This document shows, piece by piece, positions 1 to 8,280 of a stretch of DNA of 64,000 bases. How positions within the stretch are numbered: position 1 is the first letter of the stretch; every line of letters starts with the position of its first letter. Below the pieces are notes generated by a model. The model ran no database searches, was not told the DNA's origin, and worked only from the letters and a program-made list of their open reading frames with translations. The stretch comes from Paragemmobacter ruber. GTDB lineage: Bacteria; Pseudomonadota; Alphaproteobacteria; Rhodobacterales; Rhodobacteraceae. The stretch covers positions 682,001-746,000 of the forward strand of contig NZ_JAAATW010000003.1 of NCBI RefSeq assembly GCF_009908315.1, given 5' to 3'. The translations under genes were made by a program, and so were the position numbers.

Positions 1-860
1 GCGAACCAATTCATCGCCATCGCCACTTGGCCCGATTTGAAGGCGTCAAGCGACTGTTCCATATAGGCGTTGTCATAGCCCGGAGGCGTGGCCGTCTTGT
101 ACAGTTCCTTGTAGAACTCCAACCCTTCGACCGCGGCGGGGGAGTTCACGGCGCCTTCCATATCATAGCTGCCGGGGGTGTTTTCGTACTTGAAGCCCCA
201 GGCGTAAAGCGCGCCGGTCGCGCCCATCGTGATGCCTTCAGACCCGCGTTCGGTGAAGATCGAGGCGCCGTAGACCGTCTGGCCGTCGATTTCGCGCCCC
301 TGGAAGAACTGGGCGATCTCGAGCAGTTCCTTCTGGGTCTTGGGTTCGGCCAGATCGCGGCCGTATTTCTCTTTGAATTCGGCCTGAATCTCGGGCCGCG
401 CGAACCAGTCCTTGCGGTAGAACCAGCCGTTCGCATCGCCCATGGCCGGAAGCGCATAGTAGTTGGGCGTGCCCTTGGGCCATGTGGAATAGGCATAGAC
501 GGTCGCCGGGGCGAAATCGTCCATGCTGATGCCTTCCTTGTCGAAGAAGTCGTTCAGCTTGACGTAGTGGCCGTTCTCGGCCGAGCCGCCGATCCACTGG
601 CTGTCACCGATCAAGAGATCGCAAAGCTGGCCGCCCGAGTTCAACTCGTTCAACATGCGATCGGCAAAGTTGGGCCACGGCACGAATTCGAAGTTCATCT
701 TGATGCCCGACTGGGCCTCGAAATCCTTGGACAGTTCCACCAGCGCGTTGGCCGGATCCCAGGCCGCCCAGCACAGGGTCAATTCGTTGCTCTGCGCAGA
801 GGCACCGCCCGCAAAACAGAGCGCAGCCGCCGAAGTGGCGGCAAGAAGTCTGGCCTTCAT
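1..860 (-). CDS. ABC transporter extracellular solute-binding protein (sugar type, family 1), 3' end outside window
   Basis: The frame is open from an ATG at 860 to the left edge, giving 286 residues with no stop. Residues 1-22 form a Sec signal peptide (basic start, hydrophobic core, ASA before the likely cut). The mature part starts with a short strand followed by CWAAWDPANALVELSKDFE. It contains the pattern of family 1 binding proteins: early beta strand, a PWPNFADRML region near residue 60, then LIGDSQWIGG. The ATG at 860 is preferred over one 6 bases upstream because GGAGGA lies at proper spacing. It delivers a substrate, probably a carbohydrate or polyol, to an inner-membrane ABC importer whose permeases should lie beyond the left edge. 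It lies downstream of a LacI-type gene on the same strand, with an operator-like palindrome between them. The substrate cannot be read from the sequence. Confidence 0.85.
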   Translation of the reverse strand, partial: MKARLLAATSAAALCFAGGASAQSNELTLCWAAWDPANALVELSKDFEAQSGIKMNFEFVPWPNFADRMLNELNSGGQLCDLLIGDSQWIGGSAENGHYVKLNDFFDKEGISMDDFAPATVYAYSTWPKGTPNYYALPAMGDANGWFYRKDWFARPEIQAEFKEKYGRDLAEPKTQKELLEIAQFFQGREIDGQTVYGASIFTERGSEGITMGATGALYAWGFKYENTPGSYDMEGAVNSPAAVEGLEFYKELYKTATPPGYDNAYMEQSLDAFKSGQVAMAMNWF

Positions 861-972
861 CGTCATTCCTCCCGGTTCAGATTTTGTCTGGCGGGCCTGT
901 TGGGACGCTCCTCCATCCTCAGGCCTTCTGTGGGGAAACGATAGGCGCGGTTGGGCGAGTCTGTCCATCGAA

Positions 973-994
973 ATTTGAGGTACGTTCCTCAAAT
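973..994. promoter_or_regulatory. Operator-like palindrome upstream of the solute-binding protein gene
   Basis: ATTTGAGG, six bases, CCTCAAAT: two perfect 8-base arms around a centre containing ACGT, so the whole 22 bases have one mismatched pair. A central CG is typical of LacI-family operators. It sits 113 bases before the ATG at 860 and shares the core TGAGGTACGT with a second site upstream of the lacI-type gene. Inference: binding site of the adjacent regulator. Confidence 0.65.
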
Positions 995-1041
995 CTTAGT
1001 ACGACATTTTTCCGCGCGGATTTCGCCTTTCAGATCAACCG

Positions 1042-2106
1042 TCAGGCGGCGTCGCTGTGGCGGCTTTCCTGTGGTTCTTGCGGCAGGTTCTCGCGGATCA
1101 CGACCTCGATCCGCAGTTGTTCCTGCCCTTCGTCGATGGGCTGACGGTCGGCCTTGGCGCGCAGCACGCGCAGGGCGGAGCGCGCAAGATGACCGGGGTT
1201 CTGCGCGATGACGGCGTCGAGATGACCGGCCCGCAGCGCCTGCCGGGTATGCGGTGTCAGTTCGTGGCCGATCACCACGAAGCGGCCCAGAAGGCCGCGG
1301 TCGCGCAGGAAGGTGGCAAGGGCGCGATGTCCGGCGCCGAGAAGGTAGAGCCCCACCACGCCCGGCGTCGCGTCAAGGCAGTTGCCCAGCACGCTGTGCA
1401 GCGTTTCGGCCGTGCCATGGGTTTCCAGAGTCGGCAGCGCCTCGAGCGCGGGGAAATCGGTGAGCAGCACCTCATCAAAGCCGCGGCGGCGTTCGATGCT
1501 GTCACGCAGGAGCATGCTGTCGGCGATCACGAGCACGCGCCCGGAAAGCCCACGGCAGAAGCGGCCCATCAGCACCCCAGCCGTGCGCCCGGCGGCATGG
1601 CTGTCGATCCCGACGAAATGATCGCGCCCGGTGTTGGGCAGATCCGATCCGATGGCCACAAGCGCGATGCCCCGGGCGCGCAGGGCGCGCACGGCATCGC
1701 GGATCACCGGCGTCTCTGGGGCCATCAATGCGACACCGGCCACATCGGCGGGGTGAAGCGCGGCCAGATGGCCGACCAGAACATGCATGTCCTCGGGCGG
1801 GTAGCGCCGCAAGTCAAGCTGCAGGCGCGTCGCGGCGGCGAGCGCGGCGGCCTCTTCCAGCGCCTGTGCGAGGGTCTGCACAAACTGGCCGTCACCATCG
1901 GGGAGGAAGGCCACCATCCGATAGCTTCGGCTGCGGGCAAGGGTCGCTGCAGCCACGTCGCGGACATAGCCCAGACGGTTGATCGCCTCGGTCACGGCGT
2001 GGATGGTCTTGGGCCGCACCCCGGGGCGGGCGTTCAGCACGCGGTCCACGGTGGCGAGACTGACGCCCGCTTCGCGCGCAATGTCGTTCACAGTGGGTCT
2101 GGTCAT
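1042..2106 (-). CDS. LacI-family transcriptional regulator
   Basis: A protein of 354 residues. The start at 2106 gives MTRPTVNDIAREAGVSLATV, the canonical LacI helix-turn-helix and hinge (residues 1-60, including LNARPGV and GY before the linker). Residues 65-335 form a periplasmic-binding-protein-like effector domain. An upstream in-frame ATG exists (2199), but it would add 31 non-family residues, and a GGGAGG-type ribosome binding site precedes 2106. It probably represses the solute-transport operon just downstream on the same strand and also its own gene, since matching palindromes lie at 973-994 and 2156-2177. The effector is likely a sugar or derivative, unidentified. Confidence 0.88.
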   Translation of the reverse strand: MTRPTVNDIAREAGVSLATVDRVLNARPGVRPKTIHAVTEAINRLGYVRDVAAATLARSRSYRMVAFLPDGDGQFVQTLAQALEEAAALAAATRLQLDLRRYPPEDMHVLVGHLAALHPADVAGVALMAPETPVIRDAVRALRARGIALVAIGSDLPNTGRDHFVGIDSHAAGRTAGVLMGRFCRGLSGRVLVIADSMLLRDSIERRRGFDEVLLTDFPALEALPTLETHGTAETLHSVLGNCLDATPGVVGLYLLGAGHRALATFLRDRGLLGRFVVIGHELTPHTRQALRAGHLDAVIAQNPGHLARSALRVLRAKADRQPIDEGQEQLRIEVVIRENLPQEPQESRHSDAA

Positions 2107-2155
2107 TCTGCCACCCTCCCCCACGCGGTTGGGGAAGCATCCTTTATCCGGGCAG

Positions 2156-2177
2156 AAATGAGGTACGTCAATCAATC
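2156..2177. promoter_or_regulatory. Second operator-like site, upstream of the LacI-family gene
   Basis: Contains TGAGGTACGT followed after three bases by TCAA, matching the left half and part of the right half of the site at 973-994. It lies 50 bases upstream of the regulator's ATG (2106). Inference: autoregulatory operator of the LacI-family protein, weaker than the first because the right arm is imperfect. Confidence 0.55.
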
Positions 2178-2263
2178 CTTGGTCGCGACATCGCGTCATA
2201 AGATGAAAAGGGCCCGATCACCCCTGCTGCCGGGTGATCGGGCCTGAGTATGTCGGCACGCTT

Positions 2264-2722
2264 TCAGGCGTGGGCGCGGGGTGCGCCGTGTCCGACGAGA
2301 CAGACGATGCTTTCGATCCCCGTTGCAGAGATCGGCTTGGGAAGAAACCCGTTCATCCCGGCATCAAAACAGTTGCGGCGCGAGTCATCGTCGATGTGGC
2401 GGGTGAGCGCCACGATCGGCACCGTCGCGCCGCGGCGCGACGTGGCGCGCAGGCTGCGGGTGGTTTCCAGCCCGTCTTTGCCGGGCATGGCAAGATCCAT
2501 CAGGATCAGGCCCACGTCATTCGTTGCTGCAAAGGCTGCGATGGCGGCATCGCCGTCTTCGGCCTCTACGACTTCGTAGCCGCGTGCCTCGATCAGCACA
2601 CGGGCGACAAGACGGTTGATGGCGTCGTCATCCACGACAAGGATACGCGGCCTATCTGCGGGTGCGGGGCGATGAGCTGTCACGTCGTTAATCCTGCCTT
2701 GGGTAGCTTGAACTGTCGGCAT
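2264..2722 (-). CDS. Single-domain response regulator (receiver only)
   Basis: A protein of 152 residues from the ATG at 2722. After a 27-residue leader comes a complete receiver domain: acidic pocket VVDDD (residues 29-33), phospho-acceptor Asp76 in LMDLAMPGKDG, the conserved Thr in VALT, and Lys in LPKPI. No DNA-binding or enzymatic output domain follows, and no histidine kinase is nearby. It resembles the receiver modules of hybrid kinases or CheY/DivK-like proteins, so it probably acts by protein-protein contact or in a phosphorelay. A longer in-frame start (2836) is possible but lacks a better ribosome binding site. Confidence 0.8.
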   Translation of the reverse strand: MPTVQATQGRINDVTAHRPAPADRPRILVVDDDAINRLVARVLIEARGYEVVEAEDGDAAIAAFAATNDVGLILMDLAMPGKDGLETTRSLRATSRRGATVPIVALTRHIDDDSRRNCFDAGMNGFLPKPISATGIESIVCLVGHGAPRAHA

Positions 2723-3025
2723 TGCACTGACCTGCAATAAGGTATCGTCGGGCGCGGTGTGCTGCGGAGGCCCCCACCAAGACCTGACCCGCATCAACCT
2801 TGCATCCAAGGTGAGCGCAGTTCGGGAATCAGGCAATGGGGGGGAACGGCGCGCGGGGCGGATCCGGGGCCGGTTTGAATACCCCGTTTATCCCCCTAAA
2901 CTTTGGTTTATGCGATTGTTTTGGCCGATTTGGCGGGGCTTTAGGGGGTTTGTTTCGCGCACCACACCAATAAGGCGAGCTGTGCGCGATTGTTTCCGTA
3001 TCGGGCAAGGGCCGCGGGGGCGCTG
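2723..3025. other. Intergenic stretch with a spaced inverted repeat
   Basis: No convincing gene in these 303 bases. They lie between the epmA stop and the start of the receiver protein, both on the minus strand, so they should hold the receiver gene's promoter. The middle is less G+C-rich than its surroundings. CCCCCTAAA (2892-2900) and TTTAGGGGG (2940-2948) form a perfect 9-base inverted repeat with a 39-base spacer, of unknown function. Confidence 0.5.
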
Positions 3026-4078
3026 TCAATCCGCCACGGGCGCCCAGAGCACGTCATCGATTCTCGGCGCCCCGGTGGCCAGCATGACAAGCCGGTCAAA
3101 CCCCAGCGCGATGCCCGAAGCCGGGGGCATATGGGCCAGCGCGGCGAGGAAATCCTCGTCGATCGGATAGCGTTCGCCGTAGATGCGTTCCTTTTCGTCC
3201 ATCTCGATCTGGAAGCGGCGGCGCTGTTCAGCGGGGTTGGTTAGTTCGCCAAAGCCATTGGCCAGTTCCACCCCGCAGGCATAGACCTCGAACCGCTCGG
3301 CTTCGCGCGGGTCGTCGGCGCAGGCGCGGGCAAGGGCGGCCTCGGCCGCCGGGTAGCGATCAAGCACGGTGATGCGGCCAAGGCCGAGATGTGGCTCGAT
3401 CCGGGTGACGAGAACCTTGGAGAGGAGATCGGACCATGTATCATCCTCTGACACTGCCATCCCCTGCCCCGCCATCTGCGCGGCCAGCGCGGTGCGGTCA
3501 GGCGTGCCGTCGGCATGGATCGTGGCCAGAAGGTCAATCCCGGCATGGCGCGAGAAGGCCTCTGCCACCGAGAGCCGCTCATAGGGGGCGTGGGGATCGC
3601 AGGTGCGGTCGCGGTAGCGCAGAAGGGCCGCGCCAGCGGTGTCTGCGGCAAGGCGCAGGAAGGCGGCGGTGTCGTCCATGAGCACCGCATAATCCTCGCC
3701 CGTGCGATACCATTCGAGCATCGTGAATTCGGGCGAGTGCAGCGCCCCCCTTTCGCGGTTGCGCCAGACATGGGCAAAGGCCGCGATGCGGGTTTCGCCC
3801 GCCGCGAGCAGCTTTTTCATCGCGAATTCGGGGCTGGTGTGCAGATGCATCCGCCGCGCCGCGCCGTCATGGCCCAAGGCATCGGTGGTGAAGGCGTGCA
3901 GATGCGCCTCGTTCCCCGGGGACACCTGCAGCGCGGCGGGGTCCACTTCCGTGAAGCCCTGCGCATCGAACCAGCGGCGCAGCGCTGCCTGGATGCGGTT
4001 GCGCGCCAGCAGCACGGGGCGGCGGTCGGCGTGGCGGGTGGGATGCCACCAGGGGGTTGGTGCGGCGTGGTCGGTCAT
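3026..4078 (-). CDS. epmA: EF-P--(R)-beta-lysine ligase EpmA (PoxA/GenX, lysyl-tRNA synthetase paralogue)
   Basis: A protein of 350 residues. It is a class II aminoacyl-tRNA synthetase catalytic core with no anticodon-binding domain, as in EpmA. Motif 2 is seen as HVWRNRERG followed by HSPEFTMLEWYR. The later ELANGFGELTNPAEQRRRF and the motif 3 GIALGFDRLVMLATG are as in lysyl-type enzymes. It attaches a lysine or beta-lysine to the loop lysine of elongation factor P. The divergent neighbour is efp itself, which supports the call strongly. The start at 4078 (MTDHAAP) is chosen because the longer frame has an arginine-rich non-family extension. The beta-lysine-forming mutase EpmB is not in this window. 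Confidence 0.92.
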   Translation of the reverse strand: MTDHAAPTPWWHPTRHADRRPVLLARNRIQAALRRWFDAQGFTEVDPAALQVSPGNEAHLHAFTTDALGHDGAARRMHLHTSPEFAMKKLLAAGETRIAAFAHVWRNRERGALHSPEFTMLEWYRTGEDYAVLMDDTAAFLRLAADTAGAALLRYRDRTCDPHAPYERLSVAEAFSRHAGIDLLATIHADGTPDRTALAAQMAGQGMAVSEDDTWSDLLSKVLVTRIEPHLGLGRITVLDRYPAAEAALARACADDPREAERFEVYACGVELANGFGELTNPAEQRRRFQIEMDEKERIYGERYPIDEDFLAALAHMPPASGIALGFDRLVMLATGAPRIDDVLWAPVAD

Positions 4079-4215
4079 GGCATGGCGCTTTCGGTGCGGG
4101 GCGCGTTTGGGGCGTAGCGCTTTCGGTTTGAGATTTGGCGAAAGATGCGCTAGGTGCAGCGCCAATCGCCTGCTGGATTAAGCGGGCTTACCCGAAACCG
4201 CAAGGAAACGACCCC

Positions 4216-4782
4216 GTGAAAGTCATCGCTTCTTCCCTTCGCAAGGGCAACGTCGTCGAGATGGACGGCAAGCTTTACGCCGTGCTCAAGGCCGAAAACT
4301 TCCACCCCGGCAAGGGCACGCCCACGACCAGCGTGGACATGCGCCGCATCTCGGACGGTGTGAAGGTGTCGGAACGCTGGCGCACCACCGAGATGGTGGA
4401 GAAGGCCACCGTGGACGAACGGGAGTATGACTATCTGTACGAAGATGGCGAAGGCTATCACTTCATGGAGCCGAACACCTATGAACAGCTCGTCGCCACG
4501 CCCGATGTGGTGGGCGAGGACAAGGTGTTCCTGACGGAAGGGATCAAGGTCTTTCTGCGCACCTTCGAGGGCGTGCCGATCGCGCTGGAACTGCCGCAGA
4601 AGGTGGTGGTGGAGATCACCGAGACCGAGCCGGTGGTGAAGGGGCAGACGGCGTCTTCCTCGTACAAGCCGGCGATCTGCTCGAACGGGCTGCGCGTGAT
4701 GGTGCCGCCGCATATCGGGGCAGGCACGCGGATCGTGATCAATACCGAGGATCATTCCTACGTGGAACGCGCGAAAGACTGA
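4216..4782 (+). CDS. efp: Translation elongation factor P
   Basis: A protein of 188 residues starting with GTG at 4216 ([20 protein letters not shown]), preceded by AAGGAA at about 10 bases. The length and the three-barrel layout match EF-P. The loop HPGKG places the modifiable lysine at residue 33, equivalent to Lys34 in E. coli. The C-terminal end contains [21 protein letters not shown], typical of domain III. EF-P relieves ribosome stalling at polyproline. It is divergent from epmA, the gene for its modifying enzyme, across a gap of 137 bases. A terminator follows directly. Confidence 0.97.
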   Translation: MKVIASSLRKGNVVEMDGKLYAVLKAENFHPGKGTPTTSVDMRRISDGVKVSERWRTTEMVEKATVDEREYDYLYEDGEGYHFMEPNTYEQLVATPDVVGEDKVFLTEGIKVFLRTFEGVPIALELPQKVVVEITETEPVVKGQTASSSYKPAICSNGLRVMVPPHIGAGTRIVINTEDHSYVERAKD

Positions 4783-4812
4783 TCCTGTCGCAGGGCGTGC
4801 GGCAGACCGGAC

Positions 4813-4835
4813 GGGCGCCTTCGGGCGCCCCTTTT
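4813..4835 (+). terminator. Rho-independent terminator after efp
   Basis: GGGCGCC, TTCG loop, GGCGCCC: a perfect 7-base stem with a C(UUCG)G tetraloop, followed by CTTTT and then another T run. It begins 31 bases after the efp stop codon. Confidence 0.9.
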
Positions 4836-5029
4836 GCGTTTTTGCCGCGCGCCGCAGTGCAAGGCGGAAGGATGTTTCGCTGCATCGGCAAGGATGCACC
4901 TGCAGAAGAACAGCGTTTGGCGGATTGCCGCCAGTTGGAACGATGTTCTGGAACCGGGGAAGATTTCAGAACCCGAAACATTGCGTGATGCTGTATTCTT
5001 GGGTGGAATCGAGTCCGAGGAGCACTGCC

Positions 5030-5224
5030 ATGCCAAAGACATTGTCGATGACCCGCGCCGCCCCTGCCCGTTCGGCAGCACCGTCCGACAAGGGCAGCCA
5101 GCGTGCGGCAATCGTTCTGTTCCTGCTGGCCTATATTGCCGTGCTGGGCGTGCTGTTCGCACCCAAAGGCTTTTTCCTGGGTGAACCCGCGCCGGTGACG
5201 CAGAACGCGTCCGTGACCGAGTGA
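5030..5224 (+). CDS. Small single-pass membrane protein of unknown function
   Basis: A protein of 64 residues. GAGGAG lies 9 bases before the ATG at 5030. The N-terminal 25 residues are polar and basic, residues 27-45 (AIVLFLLAYIAVLGVLF) form one strong transmembrane helix, and a short tail rich in Pro, Thr and Val follows. I do not recognise a family. The good ribosome binding site, the clear membrane segment and the position in an otherwise empty 570-base gap between efp and surE support it as a real gene. Topology by the positive-inside rule is N-in. Confidence 0.6.
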   Translation: MPKTLSMTRAAPARSAAPSDKGSQRAAIVLFLLAYIAVLGVLFAPKGFFLGEPAPVTQNASVTE

Positions 5225-5350
5225 TGGGCGCGCGCCGCCCGGCGTGGCGGCGGATGCAACAGTGACCGTGCGACCTGCGATTGATCGGGGCTGACGCTTG
5301 CCCCCCCTTCCGCCCTGTTCTAATCAGAACGGGAGCAAGGCAGGGAAAGC

Positions 5351-6136
5351 ATGCGTATCCTGATCACCAATGACGACGGCATCAACGCCCCCGGGCTGGC
5401 GGTGCTGGACGAAATCGCCCAAGCCATTGCCGGGCCGAAAGGCGAGGTGTGGACGGTGGCCCCGGCTTTCGAACAATCGGGGGTCGGCCATTGCATCAGC
5501 TACACCCATCCGATGATGATCGCGAAGCTCGCCCCGCGCCGCTACGCCGCCGAGGGAAGCCCGGCAGATTGCGTGCTGGCAGGCCTCTATGACGTGCTGG
5601 AGGGCGCGCGGCCCGATCTGGTGCTGTCGGGGGTGAACCGGGGGAACAACTCGGCCGAGAACGTGCTGTACTCCGGCACCATCGGCGGGGCGATGGAGGC
5701 GGCGCTGCAGGGTATCCCGGCGATTGCCCTGTCGCAGTTCTTCGGCCCCGAGATGGAGGGGATGGCCGATCCGTTCGAGACCGCCCGCCGCCATGGCACG
5801 GGCGTGGTGCGCGCGCTGTTGGACCGCGGGATCTGGACGAATGACGACTACCGGGTGTTCTACAACGTGAACTTCCCGCCCCTGCCCGCCGACCGGGTGA
5901 AGGGCGTGAAGGTCGCTGCACAGGGCTTTCGGCGCGACACCGCCTTTTCGGCCGAGGCGCAACTGTCGCCCACGGGACGGCGCTATCTCTGGATCAAGGG
6001 CGGGCCGCAGCAGACGCCCACCCTGCCCGGAACGGATGCGGCGGTGAACCTAGACGGCTATATCTCGGTCACGCCGATGCGGGCGGACCTGACGGCGCAT
6101 GATCTTTTGTCTGATCTCGAGGCGCGGCTGGCATGA
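5351..6136 (+). CDS. surE: 5'/3'-nucleotidase SurE
   Basis: A protein of 261 residues beginning [15 protein letters not shown], the SurE signature with the metal-binding Asp-Asp pair at residues 8-9. Further family motifs are SGVNRGNN (about residue 95) and GTIGGAMEA. It removes phosphate from nucleoside monophosphates and short polyphosphates, and is linked to stationary-phase survival in E. coli. An AGGG ribosome binding site precedes the ATG. Its stop overlaps the start of pcm by four bases (ATGA), so translation is coupled. Confidence 0.96.
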   Translation: MRILITNDDGINAPGLAVLDEIAQAIAGPKGEVWTVAPAFEQSGVGHCISYTHPMMIAKLAPRRYAAEGSPADCVLAGLYDVLEGARPDLVLSGVNRGNNSAENVLYSGTIGGAMEAALQGIPAIALSQFFGPEMEGMADPFETARRHGTGVVRALLDRGIWTNDDYRVFYNVNFPPLPADRVKGVKVAAQGFRRDTAFSAEAQLSPTGRRYLWIKGGPQQTPTLPGTDAAVNLDGYISVTPMRADLTAHDLLSDLEARLA

Positions 6137-6801
6137 CGGGGGGGGCGGACTTTGACGAGGATGGGTCCGCCGCCGAACGGAAGATGCGCTTTCTCTTTGC
6201 CTTGCGGTCGCGTGGCGTGACCGATGCCCGCGTGCTGTCGGCGATGGAGGCCATCGACCGGGGGCATTTCGTGCGCGGTCTGTTTGCCGAACGCGCCTAT
6301 GAGGACATGCCGCTACCCATCGCCTGCGGCCAGACGATCAGCCAGCCCAGTATCGTGGGGATCATGACGCAGGCCTTGGCCGTGCAGCCGCGGGACAAGG
6401 TGCTGGAGGTCGGCACGGGGTCGGGCTATCAGGCCGCGGTCCTGAGCCAGCTCGCACGCCGGGTGTATACGGTGGACCGGCATCGCAGGCTGGTGCGCGA
6501 GGCGGATGCAATCTTTCGCGCGCTGGACCTGACCAATATCACGGCGATCACGGGCGATGGCAGCTTTGGCCTGCCCGATCAGGCGCCCTTTGATCGCATC
6601 ATAGTGACGGCCGCCGCCGAAGACCCGCCCGGCCCCCTATTGGCGCAGTTGAAAACCGGGGGTATCATGGTATTGCCCGTCGGGCAGTCGGACACCGTGC
6701 AGAGCCTGATCAAGGTGACGCGGACCGAGAGCGGATTTGACTATGACGAGCTTCGCCCGGTGCGTTTCGTGCCGCTGGTCGAAGGCATTGGCACGGAATG
6801 A
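6133..6801 (+). CDS. pcm: Protein-L-isoaspartate O-methyltransferase
   Basis: A protein of 222 residues. The SAM-binding motif [18 protein letters not shown] lies near residue 90, after the PCMT region with the Ser of [14 protein letters not shown] that lines the isoaspartyl site. The later VTAAAEDPP and GGIMVLPVG are standard for the family. It methylates isoaspartyl residues of aged proteins so that they can revert to aspartate. It overlaps surE by 4 bases, as in many proteobacterial surE-pcm operons. Confidence 0.95.
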   Translation: MTGGADFDEDGSAAERKMRFLFALRSRGVTDARVLSAMEAIDRGHFVRGLFAERAYEDMPLPIACGQTISQPSIVGIMTQALAVQPRDKVLEVGTGSGYQAAVLSQLARRVYTVDRHRRLVREADAIFRALDLTNITAITGDGSFGLPDQAPFDRIIVTAAAEDPPGPLLAQLKTGGIMVLPVGQSDTVQSLIKVTRTESGFDYDELRPVRFVPLVEGIGTE

Positions 6802-6851
6802 ATGGAATGGCTTCGGGGTTTCAACCCGGACCGTCGGCAAAGAGGCAGAGC

Positions 6852-8093
6852 ATGACCCATCCACCCCGGACGTTGCGCGCAGTTGCACTTTCGACGTCGC
6901 TTCTGGCGCTGGCCGCCTGCACCGGTGGCCAGCCGGGCATGCTGAGCGATCTGGACTGGGATTTCCGCAGCGGGGCGGGCACCTTTGACACGACCGATGC
7001 CGCGCGGCAGGCGACGGCCGCCCGGCCCACGCCGGATGCCAACGGGGTGATCAGCTATCCGGGGTATCAGGTGGCCGTGGCGCGGCGCGGGGATACGGTG
7101 GGCAGCGTGGCCGCGCGGGTGGGGCTGAACCCGGCAGAACTGGCCAGCTACAACGCCATCCAACCCAACGCCCCCCTGCGCGATGGCGAGGTGCTGGCCC
7201 TGCCCCGCCGCGTGGCGGCGGCGGGCAGCGGGGCAGGCGCGGGTGCAGTCATCAGCGGGGGCAATGTGGCGGCGGCACCGCTGCCCTCGACCGGGGGCGG
7301 CGCGGTCAGCGTGACGAGCATCGCCACCACCGCGCTGGACCGCGTGGACAGCGGGGCGGCGGCCCAGCCTGCGGCGGCACCGGCGCCGAATGACAGCGCG
7401 CTTGGCGCCATGGCGCCCACGCGGCATCAGGTGAAGCGGGGAGAGACGGCGTTCTCCATCGCGCGTCAGTACAACGTCTCGGCACGGGCGCTGGCCGACT
7501 GGAACGGGCTTGGCGCAAATCTGGAGGTCCGCGAAGGCCAGTATCTGATGATCCCCACGCCCTCGGGTGCGCCGCCCGAGCGCACGGTGGAGGCGGTGAC
7601 GCCGCCGGGAGCAGGCTCACCGACGCCGGAGCCGCCGTCGGCGGCCAAACCCCTGCCGGATGAGGAGACGGTTCCGGCCGCGCAGGGGGCGCAGGGTCGG
7701 CCAGCTTCGCCCGATCTGGGCGAGGCACGCACGAGCGCCTCGGCCGCGCAATTCGCCATGCCGGCGGCTGGCAACATCATCCGCGGCTATGAACCGCCCC
7801 GCAATGAAGGCATCGACATCGCCGCCCCGGCAGGCACGCCGGTCAAGGCGGCGGCAGCGGGCACGGTGGCGGCCATCACGCAGGACACCGCCCAGACGCC
7901 CATCGTGGTGATCCGGCACGAAGGCGGGCTGCTGACCGTCTATGCCGGGGTGGCCGGGATCACCGTGAAGAAGGGCGACACGGTGACCAAGGGGCAGACC
8001 ATCGCGAATGTGCGGTCGGGCGATCCGTCCTTCCTGCATTTCGAGGTGCGGCGCGGCGCGGCGAGTACCGACCCGATGCCCTTCCTTCGCTGA
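6852..8093 (+). CDS. nlpD: NlpD-like lipoprotein: two LysM domains and a degenerate LytM (M23) domain
   Basis: A protein of 413 residues. It starts at the ATG at 6852, with GAGGCAG upstream, and has a lipoprotein signal ending in LAAC. LysM domains are seen around residues 55-105 and 195-240 (HQVKRGETAFSIARQYNVS), separated by Ala/Pro/Gly-rich linkers. The C-terminal 110 residues are a peptidase M23 fold. The zinc ligands are missing: the usual His before GxD is replaced in NEGIDIAAP, and the HxH motif reads FLHFEVR. This matches the non-catalytic LytM domains of NlpD/EnvC, which activate cell-division amidases. Gene order surE-pcm-nlpD is as in E. coli, but no rpoS follows. Confidence 0.88.
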   Translation: MTHPPRTLRAVALSTSLLALAACTGGQPGMLSDLDWDFRSGAGTFDTTDAARQATAARPTPDANGVISYPGYQVAVARRGDTVGSVAARVGLNPAELASYNAIQPNAPLRDGEVLALPRRVAAAGSGAGAGAVISGGNVAAAPLPSTGGGAVSVTSIATTALDRVDSGAAAQPAAAPAPNDSALGAMAPTRHQVKRGETAFSIARQYNVSARALADWNGLGANLEVREGQYLMIPTPSGAPPERTVEAVTPPGAGSPTPEPPSAAKPLPDEETVPAAQGAQGRPASPDLGEARTSASAAQFAMPAAGNIIRGYEPPRNEGIDIAAPAGTPVKAAAAGTVAAITQDTAQTPIVVIRHEGGLLTVYAGVAGITVKKGDTVTKGQTIANVRSGDPSFLHFEVRRGAASTDPMPFLR

Positions 8094-8097
8094 GGCA

Positions 8098-8117
8098 GGG
8101 GGGGCAACAGCCCCCCC
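8098..8117 (+). terminator. G/C hairpin after nlpD, possible terminator
   Basis: Seven G, a loop of CAACAG, then a run of C: a 7-base stem starting 5 bases after the stop codon. No U-tract follows directly, so termination activity is uncertain. A longer repeat element follows at 8174. Confidence 0.4.
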
Positions 8118-8173
8118 CGGCCCCCCCTTGCGCCCCTGACTGAGGGCGTTTCGCGAGGGGTGATTTTCTTTTT

Positions 8174-8205
8174 GGGTATCTTTCCCAAGGTGAAAGGGCG
8201 AAGGG
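8174..8205 (+). repeat. 3'-flanking repeat element, copy A
   Basis: Matches the shared pattern GGGTATYT, three bases, CCAAGRTGAARGGGC, preceded by C-rich tracts. It lies 81 bases past the nlpD stop codon, in the sense direction. The other copies are at 49122-49157 (plus) and 55840-55875 (minus), each also behind a stop codon. This is the most divergent of the three. Confidence 0.6.
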
Positions 8206-8280
8206 AACCAGCCAAGACCCCGCCGTTTGGCGTATGCCCATGGACCTGACGCGAGGTGGGGCGTCTTTGGTTGGGATGCG

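Noticed and set aside
1057-2247. Long open frame of 396 residues on the plus strand over the LacI-type gene
   Set aside because: It runs antisense to a clear LacI-family gene, has no recognisable domain and is an artefact of high G+C, as are many similar long antisense frames here.
5317-5330. GTTCT-AATC-AGAAC palindrome before surE as a LexA box
   Set aside because: Alphaproteobacterial LexA sites need GTTC/GAAC spaced by seven bases in a different arrangement; arms are only five bases long.
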